NCBI RefSeq assembly: GCF_002234675.1
Contig: NC_019879.2
Location: forward strand, 22,687,855 to 22,751,854
Origin: Oryzias latipes
Lineage: Eukaryota; Chordata; Actinopteri; Beloniformes; Adrianichthyidae
Reading direction: 5' to 3'
DNA length: 64,000 nt
In this document: positions 35,317 through 47,300 of the stretch, piece by piece
How the letters are laid out: each line of letters begins with the position of its first letter
Numbering within the stretch: position 1 is the first letter of the stretch
The notes under the pieces: model-generated
Told to the model about the DNA's origin: nothing
Seen by the model: only the letters and a program-made list of their open reading frames with translations
Database searches by the model: none
Made by a program: the position numbers and the translations under genes

Positions 35317-38300
35317 CTGAGGAGAGAAAGAGAATTATAAAAATTAGGGCAAACATAAGAAGCAAAGTCGTTTTAAAACTTGTTTTTTGAGTATATCTGC
35401 TCCTTCAAACACTAACGTTTAATGAATTTTGTTTATATTATAGCTTGAACTTTTTATTTTACATCAACTACAGCCTGTAAGATTCACCCTGATTTAAAAT
35501 CATGCTAATGGCAATAATATATAAGGCTAGAGACTGAACCTGGAACCAAACAATGAACAAGGATTCCTTCTGTTGAAAGAATTTCTCATTTTTTAAAGAC
35601 CCATTTCAACGAAGATAATGGTTTTTACATTTTTAACATGTTCTTGGGGCAATTTTCTCATGATGGAGGACTTTTATAAAGAAAATTAATCTTAAAGTTG
35701 CCTTTCTGAATATTCCTTAATTCAAATTGTTGTGAATCAGGAGCAGATCCAAACATACCATTGTAGAAAGCTTCTAAGTGTGATGTACGAGTTATTAGTT
35801 ATAAGTACAAGTCACTGCTTTATTTTGATGGATCCTATTGTAAACAACTAAATTCATGTACGTCCTTGTTTTTTTGTCTGAGCTGGCATCTGGCTCAAAA
35901 CTGTACGACTGGATAGCTCTAATTCTGCTTGCCATTTTTATTGTACGGGTGGTGCTAGATTTATTGAGGACTGTAAGCTGGCTACAGAAACTATGTCCCA
36001 GAAAATTACAGAAGTTTTTTTTTTTATTTTGGCTAAAAACTGCACCATCATAATGCTTTTACAGCATATCAAAAGATGATTAGAGTGGGACTTTAAATAT
36101 AAAGAACAATAAAATAAGAGGATTGATTCTTCTTTTAAATAAATTACAAACAATAACAAGCATTATTAATCAAGAAAAATACATGAAGAGTGTTAATTAA
36201 ATCTAGAGCTTAAAACAGGTCATGTGCATCCATTTTTATTCTTGACTTAATTTTCTGACACCATGTTTGCCGCTGTGGTTATCGCTACTTATCTGTCTTG
36301 GGCAGGAGGCAGCATGAACAAAGTTAGTAAAAGATGGAACAAACTATTTTAGAGAGACCCCGCCTAGATTTTCCGCCAAACTTTGGAAAGGAAGAGGCAG
36401 ACAGAAGTGTGTTGTCCAAACGCCAATCCACGGACAAGAACCTCCATGTTGACGCTCCTTCAGAAGGAGACTCTTGGGGTAAATTTTAATTGGAGTTTGG
36501 CCCACCCTGGGGTCCGTTTTATTTGAAAGATGTGAAAGTTCCCCTCAACTGTGATGAGAAAATAGCCAGGTCTCGCTTGTGTTCAAATAAAGCATTTGTG
36601 TTAACCAATAACTGTAAAAGAGAAGGATACCAGGTGTGGTCATGTGATCCATAGGTTTATACTGAGCCACTTTGAATAAAGATTTTGTTTTTTTGATTGT
36701 TGGCAATATAGGTGCATGACCTTTACACTAAACATAACATGTAATAGTCGCCAAAGAAATGTTGCTTATTGTGAGCACAGACAAGCTACCTAAAGAGAAA
36801 AAGAGCACAGTTTAGGGGACATAAGCACCATGCAAATGTAAAGCACAAAAAAAGCCTACAGAAAAAAATCCAAAGAAATATGTACAGCGATAGTAAATGT
36901 CTTTTTAAAGTAAAAATGGGAAGATGTGACCCATCCATCAATCCATCCATCCTCAGATCCTGCTGTACCTCCTTGGGGTCATGGAGCTGCTGGAACTAAC
37001 CCAGCTACTGTTGGGCAAAGGCGGGGTTCACCCTGAACAGGTCACCAGTCTGTAGCAGGACCACACACTCACTTTTGGATTGTGGGAAGAAAAGCCTGGA
37101 GAAAATTCACACATGCTCTGGGACAACATGCAAACTCTACACAGAAAGGTCCCAACTGAGATCAGAAATAGGGAATTTTCTATGCTAAGCACTACATCAC
37201 TAAGAAGCACACATGTGGTCAGATTTGCTTTTTTTTTCATCTTGGTTGGTAATTTTTTTTTTTTTTTTTTAGAAAAACTGCCTCAAGCTTCATACACAAT
37301 GACCTCAACAACGTGCATTCAAGTGACCTCTTTCAAAGAAAATCTATGTTAACACGAGTAAATGCGTGTTTCAGGCTTCTGCGTTAAAACTCTTGCATTC
37401 ATGTGTAGCTGCACAAGTTTCTACAACAGTTTTCAGGCTCTATGCACTAAATGCGTGTCCATTGTGGGTTAAAAGCCAGTACCAGTAGAACTGGGACCAG
37501 ATTTGGTAGTGGAGTATGGATGTTGTCCCTTTTACTTCTCAGGAGTGACAACCATTAGAAAATCGATCATGGAGGAGAAATGAATACTTGTGGTTTGTGC
37601 CTGGCCAGAATAATACATCACTAAGTCTTCCATATATCAGAACAGAGCTGTGAAAGAAAACGCTTGGAGCAAGATTCGCAAGATTTTCACCACTTAGACA
37701 TTTCACACCCAGCCTCTTCCATATGTAAGTGGTGGAAAATGCGATAGTATTGAGTAACAACAGTCCAGTGTGAACAGCTAAACATGTGTTCAAGAATGTG
37801 CTTCTAGGACGATTGTGAACGTGTGTCACATCCCCGCTGTGAACTTATCATCAGAGTGAGCAGCTAGGATTAATCTGATTAATCTCTCAAAAGTGCAGTA
37901 TAAAATATATGTGTTAAAAATGCCACGCCCCCCAAGATGACCATGCCTGAACTTGCCTCCTGCACGCTCACCAAATGTTTGTTCCTACAAGCAATTCACT
38001 CTAATCAAAAACAGCTTATTACTTTCTGTTTTTTGTTTTTTATAAAGTGAATAGTGTTGCCTAGCTGAGAAATGCAGCAATTGTTGCATACAAACGACTC
38101 ACATTGTTCTGAAATAGCATTACACCACTTATGCAAAGCAAAGGAAACTATATAAAAGGAGCGTCTCATTACAATAACATTAACAGAACGTGACTGCAAA
38201 GCCACCATAAATGGCTGCTTCTCAAAGATTAGATGCACATGAGGAACTGCGACTGTAGCTGCCTTTGTCATTTTTCTACATTGAAATAAGTGGCAGTGTT

Positions 38301-41300
38301 CTCAAACCTGTCACCCTCAGTTTGACAAATCACCTAAGACACAAGAGGATTATGTTTCTTTCTGTCTTTTGAGAAAGTTGTGTAATTAGTTATCCTTTTT
38401 CATATGGAAATATGACGTTTGGATTTGTGAAGAAGTTACATAAACTTTTTGTTTTTAATTTTACCCACATTTATGTGGGTTTTGTGAGAACTACGTGACT
38501 GAATAACAAACACTTGCTAAAGGGACTGAGGACTGATTTATACATAAACAGCTTAAGAAACAGTCATATTCAAAATATTTATTAGATTTGAAATTAAATT
38601 GCATCAATTCTTTTATTGAGAGGATTGAATACTTTGGTTTGGTTTTTGGTCATGTTCTCTTTGCTGTTGTTTATTATACAATTACCGGTATGAAGCTCAT
38701 TGAGACGACTATTCTTGTAATATTGGGCTATATAAAAAAACTGAATTGAATTGTTTTCATTCTGTCAGTCACACCAGGTTTAGGTTGCAAATCATCCACA
38801 GCTGTCTATTAATTATCCTCAATGTATTTTAGTGTCTGGTTTTCAGTTTGACAGTGTCAGGTTCTCTGCTCTGCTTTGTCACCCTTTTTGTTGCTCCCAT
38901 GGTTTCAGGCATGTTCTGGTTAAGTTTGTCACTAAGCCTATATATATACATACATACACACACACACACACAGTCAGGACCATAAATATTTGGACAGAGA
39001 CACATTTTTTCTAATTTAGTTTCTGTACATTACAACAGTGAATATTAAGCAAAACAACTCAAATGCCATTGAAGTGCAGACTTTCAGCTTTTATTCCATG
39101 GGTTGAACAAAAAGATTACATAAAAATGTGAAAAACTAAAGCATTTTTTAAACACAGTCCCTTCATTTAATGGGCTAAATTTTGTGTCAAACCTTAAATT
39201 CGACAGATTGAAGTAATACATTAAAACACACGGAAAAAAACAACAAAAAAAAGAGAAACTCCTAAAGATTTGTCTGTAACTGTAGCAGAAAAAGAATTTA
39301 ACTATAATGGACAATTGCCCTGGGATGCACTGGTGAACTGGTCAGGGTGGATCCCTTACCGTAGATGGGATGAACTCCATCAACTCCCATGACTCTGCAC
39401 TGGTCTATGGGGCTATGATCAGATAGATGGATGGATGGAGTTTGCAATGCTAGGACATGGATCTTGTCGTAACCCTTGTGCTATCGTAGGCACTTTAACG
39501 CTGGGAGTTGGGTCATCTAGACCCACGAGACAGTGCTCTGAACCTTTTTCCTTCAATGATTTGTGATCTTCACTGGTGTCCATGGATTACATGAAATCTT
39601 TCCACCTTTATCCACCTTTGTCATGGTAGGAATAACACGTCAAAGTAAGAGTGGGTCATCTAAGATAGCACAAGGGTTAAAGAGGAAAGTGTGTGATGCT
39701 GCAAGGCAAAGACCCTATCACACATTAAAAAAAATTTGTTAAAAAAAAGTTCAAACTAAATAGCAGTTCTGACGCAAAGTTTCAAAGTGTAGACGTCCTC
39801 TGTGAAGGAGTTTAGAGATTACGTTAGAAAATCTGCCACCATCGTAGTGTTAGAGCTGTTCTGTACACAGTAATGCACTTAGGTGAAACTAATGTGCAGC
39901 GACAGGAAGATTTTGCTAATATGTAATGACAATTAAGTTCAGCAATATTTTCTTCTTCGGTTTTATGGCGGTTCGCAAGCAAATTTAAGGTGCATGTAGT
40001 CCGGCTTCTTGTTTGGAGTGTGGATCAAGAGTCTAATTCTTACATATTTATTTATATTATGATTCCATCTTGTTTCTTTCTTTTTCTCTATTTTCTTCCC
40101 TTTTTCCCCATCATAATTTCTCCTTCTCAAACTTTTCTAACCATCTTTGCTTTCCTCAAAAATGAAACAATAAATATATAACCACACTCATTCCTCAAAA
40201 ATTCATGTTCCATTTTATTTTCATCTTTTTATGTTCGTTCTTGAGTATTTGTTCAGTGTGCTTCCTGCACTTTAACAATACATGTTCTTTGGTCTCACCT
40301 TTACTACAAAATTCATATTTTCAATCGATATGTTTTTCTAGGACAAAGCTTGTTACTCAGATGAGTGATACCAAACCTGGGGTAAAAAATACGTTTCAGC
40401 ATTATTTATTTGGTCTCCTCTGTTTTGAGCTGTCTTCCTGTCACGATCACTTCAGGTTCATCATCATCCACAGCTGTTTCCATTTCTGTTGATTGTCCTT
40501 GGCATATATAATTCTCTGGTTTATTAGTTCTTTAAAGTCAGGTCTTCAGCTTTGTTACCTTTTTTTGTTGAGCCCTCAGTTCCTGTTTTGGTGATTGTTA
40601 AGTTTATTTAACAAATGTTACCAGTCACTAAGTCTGGCCTCATGCATTTTGCTAAAAGTGGCACCAAAAAGCAAAAGGTTAATAATAATATGCTGAATGA
40701 ATGACCAAATCTAGCATTTTTATTTCTTTTTTCCCTTAGTTCTCTGAAGCCTCCTGTTTAAGATCTGTTCATTCATCTTGGAAACCTGAGTTCTTAGCGT
40801 TAAAAAAAAAAACACATCTGAACATACAGGTGTTTAATTTCTGTCACTGCATGCATGCTAAACATTTGTTTTTTAAATAGGACACCGAACTGAGCAGTTT
40901 TCTTTTTTCCCTTATGTAAGAGAAGACCTTTCTCTGCAGTCCACACCCTCAGTAGGACATTGAAGCTGCTGTCCTCAGTCGACAGATTCAGAGGAGACTG
41001 TCATACAGTGTGGCACAAAGATGAAAAAGTTACATAATGGGGGATTAATATTCCACAAAGTAGCGAGCCACCATTGGGGTAAGGAGATCAGTGAGATCAA
41101 GAACCAGATCTCTTCTGCCCACGGACAAAATCCCTGCCGCCTCTGTGCTCTGGTTCCCCATTGTCAGTTTAATTGGCAGCAGAATGATCGTGAGCTTCAT
41201 TTCTTTGTTCTCCAAACATGTGGCAGCATGCAGACTTACCCCCACGCAGACGACACACACTCTAAGCTTTGATGCTTTCCCGTCTACGCAACGAACGGTG

Positions 41301-44300
41301 GAGAAACTCGCAAAGATTGCTCTGACTTTTTGACACTGATCAAGGGAAAATTCAGAGGCGTTCTACCCCTTATGAATGAGAGTGATGTGTTGTTGTGTAG
41401 TTAACAGCATAAAAGCATCGAAAATCACCCAGCGCCGTGAGAATGAATGATATTATTTACTCCTTATCTCCTTGCCGTCTGCGCATCATGAATTACCGCC
41501 AACATAGCTTGTGTCTTAACAGATCTCGGCTCAGTATGTCAGCTTCCTTCTTCCTCCCACACATTTGCAGTGGAGGGGGGTAGGTGAATCTCTGCCCCCG
41601 TCATTCAGAAAAACAGGAATGCAGATTTATATATTTGCAAGGACGCATCATATTTCCCTCAAAGTTTACTAATATGTTTTACTCCAATCTTAATATTGGA
41701 GAATGTTTGAAAAAAAAAAGATTTTTAGTGAGCAGCCAAGAGGAAGAAATTTCACTGCAGTGTTCAGAGAAGTCCAGAGTTCACTCTCACTGTGAGGATT
41801 GAAACTGACTTACATCACAGCTCTATTCACACATTTCTCGCTCTTGAATCTGCGACTCTCCAAAGAGCAGGATGCAACCTTGAAGCTGTTCCAGAGCTTT
41901 CAAATAAAAAAGATTTTTCCTTTTTACAGAGAAATCTGTGGCCTTAAAAGAAAGCTGAATAGTTGTCTGCGACAGTTCCCCCTGCTGCCGTCAGCAGGAG
42001 GACAATAACCGAGGAAGGACAGAACCTACTGATGTCAAAGGCGGACGTTTGATGAGCGTGACACAATAAAAAGCTGCAGAGCGTTGAATCTTCAGAATGT
42101 TACCTCGTACAAAGGTGCACAGATTCCATCAATCCACTCCAGCTGAAGTCCAGGCAGCTCGTCCTTCCTGTTTCGGTCAAAGATGGCCTGAATGGCAAAA
42201 GACAGGGCTTGATCATACTATGTTGCTGTTAGTACTTTGTTTTAACCTTTAAATTATATTCGGGTCAAAATGGACCCGTTTCCAAGTGTGAAAATGGGTC
42301 ATTTTTGACTCAAACACAATATTAGGGTTAAAGCCCCACTCCAATTATCTTATGATCTATTGAAAAAGTGTTTCCAGTCCTCTTTTAATCATCCAGTTTT
42401 TAGCCAAAATAAAAAAAACTGTCGTTTTCTAAAGATTTCCTTTTTTTTTTTTTTTTTAAACTTGTTCTGTCCAACAGCTGAGCAAACAGATTAGAGCTGA
42501 AGGCTTTTTGTGTTGGACAGGTTTTACTATCACAAAAAGAGGTTATATAGCTTCAAGAAACTAGAGTGTAGATTTGTATAAACCCCTTTTTGTCGTTTTA
42601 TTTTTTATTTATTTGTTACATTTAGTGTGTGTGGGGAGGGAGAGGGGAAGAATGTGAGGGGAGGGTGGAAGAGAGTAAAAGGAAGAAAGGTGAAAAGGTG
42701 GGGGATACAAGCACTGATTTGAATAAGTTATTATTTTAAGCTGTAACAATTATACCAGATCTGCTGGAAAGACGAATGTTACATCAAAGGTGAAAATCTG
42801 ACACTAAGATGAGCGAAAAAAATCTGTCCATCAATACACTGTGGGTAAGGAGGAGGGATGAAGCAGACAGGGAGCAGTGAGATTTCCCTCTGAGTTCTGA
42901 GCAGAACTACTGGCTCAGAGTAAGCCTGTCCTCACTTCCCATTATCCCTTTCTTTACATTCTCTCCCGCTAGTTTACAGTCCCTCACCTTAACATAGCAT
43001 AACCAGTGCAAGAAAAATGCCGAGCAATCTCGGAGCTATCCAGTCATACAGTTCTGCACCAGATATCTGCTCATACGAAGAAGACGATGACCCACATGGA
43101 TCTATTTGTCTACAAGTGCAAACATCAGAATGGAGTGGAGCGGGGAGCTTGTGGCCCACCGACTGTACAATTTGTGTCAAGGCTACATTTTTTTTGTCCA
43201 CTCCGGATTCATAACGATTTGAATAAAGAAATACCGGTACTCACTAATGCCATTTTAATCATGATTATTTTGACACATATGTCCTCCATCATCAGAAAAA
43301 TGCTACAAGAACATGTCAAAAACACCCCAAAAATGCATGTTTTATTGGAGTGGGTCTTTAAGAACTGTCTCCTAGGTCTCAAATCAACACTTCATTTCAT
43401 TATCCGTTCACCTTCATTTTTCTGCAGCCCGCACCTTACAAGCTGCATGAGGCTGCGCTTCAGAGATAGTTTCCATGCTACAACTCAGACGTTAATATTT
43501 CATTTCCAACACCCTCATGCAGCGCGCTAAAGGTTTGACACAAGCAGCAGACCTGAGGCTACTGAATTAGTTATTTCAGAGGGGAGGCAAGGTGGCCTGG
43601 CTTGATTACTCGACAGTCATTAATTGCATGTGGAAGCTGGTGGATTTCTTCTTTTTTTTTCTTTTCAAGAACCTGCAGCCCAGATCCGACTCTGAAACTT
43701 CCCCATCACATAGAAAGCAATCCTCTGGTAGCAGAAGTGAAAATATTTCTGAAATTTTTTTCTAAGAAAAGGACTTTTAGAACAATTTTTACCAAAATAT
43801 GACTAAAAAAGAGAGGCGTGTCAGCATTCTGTCAAAGAGCAGATGAATGAATGTAGTGCAGCATGGAGGCAGTGGAGCGGTCAAGCTGACCACACACTTT
43901 TCTCTCACTGTGAAAAAAAAAGCTCTCGTGTCTCCAAAAAGTGAGCACGCTTTGGCTGAAAGGAGGAAATGTATATTAAGTTGAGTGTCATCGATGCACT
44001 GAGGGCAAAGAGGTGAAAGGAATACTGCAAAAAGCACAAAAGCAGAGCAATTCACTCACAGAGGGCGTGAGCTTCAGCTCCAGCCTCTCTCTGTCGCCCT
44101 GCTCGAAGAATTCGCTCGTCACCAACTCTGCAACCTGAGGAGAAACAAACCTTGTATCAATTAGAGGAAAAGAAGGGATTAAAATAGCCTAAAACAGTCT
44201 GCATATAGATCTAGATGACTGGTTTAGTAATGCATCTTCACATATTTGTCACCTTGCGTGATATATCCCAGGGCTTTGTGACGGCACCAAGATCACACGC

Positions 44301-47300
44301 TGTCATCATCATGGATCTGAGGAGAAGACATGCTCATCTCACACCTTTTATCATTTTTTTACCATGCAGTTCAAATCCTGTTTAGGCCCTTGGTCAGGAA
44401 TTACATTACCTGCACATGTCCCTATGAGCTTTCACATTCCAGTTGTACTCTCCTTTGCTGACCAAGTCAAAGAACATGTTTCTATTCCTGAATGGAAGCA
44501 AGAAATGTTTGCATTCAGCTGTATTGCACAATATCCACAAGGGGGTGGTGTTACCTAAAAGAAACCCGTCAACTCTTTAATAGGCAAGCTCAGTTGCTCT
44601 CTGTGAAAATGTGCCAGTTCATTGTGAATAGTTGCAGTTTGGAGGAAGACATACTCGAAGTAAAGCGTGAGGTCTGTGGCCAGGATGGACAGCTTCAGCA
44701 GCTGCATCAGGTCGCTGTACTCCGTGGACGAGAGGTTGGAGAAGATGTTGTGACCCTGTGGAGACAAACACAAAAAAGCACGATGAACAATGTGGAGCTT
44801 TTCCAGTAACACAAAAATACATAAAGGTTTCATGGGTTATTTTGTATATTTAGCTGGTTGTAGCACCAGCTTTGTTGTTTTTAGTAGAAAATATGAGTTT
44901 CTAGACTTGAAAAGTTTACAAGATGTTATTGCAGAAATGAAAAATAAACTCAAGTCTTTTAAGTTCTAGAAATATCTGGGATTGAGTTGAGTCACACCAA
45001 AGCTCCAACTCTGAGAGATTTTAGACGTCCTTTTCAGATATGAACTAATTGGTGTAAACAGCGCGTGAAATCTAAGACATCTTGCCTTTGGAAATTCTAC
45101 TCTCTTCTAATTTGCCTATCTGGACCGCGCAGCAGAAGCTTGATCCTCTGTCCCAAAGCTCCGGAGAAGCATTGGCTGAGCCAACCATCTCCTGCTGCTT
45201 GAGTCAAAGGAAATCTGTTGTTGCTCCAACAGCCGCAGACACAAAACCAGATCTGGTTTTAGTCTGCAAACTCACAGCTGACTCAACATAGCAGGATAAA
45301 ACAAGTGTGAAGAAAATAATTAGCTAATTTATGCTTTATACTGTTTCAGATTAAAACTAGAAACTGGAGACTTTTCTGTTGACAGCTGAGGTGAAGTTAG
45401 CATCTTGAAATGGAAAAAGAAATATAAGGCTCTGCACTCACCAGTTTAAAGTTTGGTTCACAGTGAAGTAGGAATGACACCGACCCTATATTTGTTTTTC
45501 AAAATTTAACAAAAAGTGTCTCGCTTTGAAAGGTTGGTTTAAAACAAACATAAATTATGACATATAACTGTAATATCCTCTGGAATAAATCATGGGAACA
45601 TGTAGTTTAGTAGAAACATTTTATACTTTTTTTTCCATGTCGTTTTGTCTTTGTTTTGTTTTTTGATCCATACATTTTGAGTTTATCTCTACACATTGAA
45701 TTTTAAATAAAAATGTTTGAGCTACATTTTTGTGGTTTTTGAAGTAATAAAAAACACATTTACCACTCAGAATTGATTTTTTTGAAAAGTTTCAGGTTTA
45801 TTGTGGAATTATTGTGTAACATAATAATGGGTTATTGTTTTTATTTGAAATATATAAAATTTAAAAATTATCTGTACAAATATCTGTCAAAAAAAGATGT
45901 GGTTGTTCTAAAAGGTTGGATATTAAGAATTACCACAATAACAGTTTTAAAGATAAAACAGCTAATTGTAAATTAGAAAACTACAAAGAGTTAAACCAGT
46001 GTGTTTTCCCTTTTGAGATGCTTGTTGTCTCTTTGTTACATAGGAACTGGATTATTCTACATTTTTTATGGTCAAAGAAATAACAATAATAACAGGGGAA
46101 AAAAGTGGAAATAATGACAGAAAATCTTAAATATTTTTGTTTCAATTCATTAAAACCTTTTATGAATGTTACACTGCTTCACAGTGAAACTTAGCAATAC
46201 TACACAAGAGCTAAGCTGCAAGCGGTCTGTGAGACATTAAAAAATGAACATATAAAGATGACTTTTTTGTATTAACATGCTATGTGAGTTGTAAGCTGCT
46301 CATTTCTTACTGTATCCCTGCTTATAGGGGTAGTGACACAGAAGTGCCAATCGTTTGAAAAGTGATCATGAATTGCAATTTGTGCACGGCATACCAAGTT
46401 GTTCATATCTCGGAATAGAACTACGACAGAAAAAGCCTGGAGCAAGATTAACGTGATTTACACCGCTTCGACATTTTGAACCAATCCTCGTCCAACTGTA
46501 GGGACATGTGCAAGTATTGGGTAGCGACAGTCCAGTGTCATAGCATGTCCAGTAATCTGCACTCAGCGCGTCCTTGAATGTATGTGACGTACTCGGTGTG
46601 AGCGTAGATTAGGAACAACTATTTCCATTCTATCATAAAATAAAATTCTCTTTGAGGTTACATTAGTGAGCTAAAGTCCACATATTTTTCTCTTTTCCCG
46701 ATCACACACATCAGAAAGTGTCTCTCAGGAATCTTTACAATGAAACTAATTGGATCTGTGCAGGAGAGCAGCTTCCCTGCAGCTCTTACTAAGTAAGCAA
46801 CATATCTCACTTCATCATTAAAGCAGCCTCTTGCATCAGCATGTATTGGACATTCATTCAGCGCTGGGGGGCTGTCCTCCTCAGATTGGTTTTGGAATAA
46901 GCAAGCTCCATAAACCAGATAACCTCAGTTGCAAAGAGAGAATCTAGTAAACTGTGCCAACAGGCTTGAAGTGTCTGTCGTCACCTCATGGGTGCCCATA
47001 AAAAATTAACGACACAACGTCAGAAACACAAAGAGCGTCCTTCATTCTGTCATAACTGGAGCAGATGGAAGAGGGAGGGTGAGAAAGACGAGAAGAAAAG
47101 GAGAGATGCAGAGGAAGTGAGTGATGTCTAAAAGTTTACACTTCCATTTATGGCTCGTGCATGCCGGCTGACTGGATCTTCAGCTCCCATTAGCCGCACT
47201 GTTCATTTGTATGCTAATTAACGAAGGACCACAGCAGTTTAGGCCAAGAATCAACAGACAGCAGTATGATGTTCCGAGCAAACATTTGTCAGCGTATTGT

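Larger units (their letters stand above)
35317..42103. other. Last pde11a intron, dense in repeats
   Basis: 6.8 kb between exons o and n. The part 35.6-39.7 kb holds most of the repeats listed; 39.7-42.1 kb has only one repeat I recognise (40430-40640). No coding exon was missed: the flanking exons join in frame. Confidence 0.7.

Noticed and set aside
43006..43530. 174-codon + strand ORF
   Set aside because: Another frame over the TTAA copy A; it runs past the element's end into unrelated sequence, so it is not a conserved unit.
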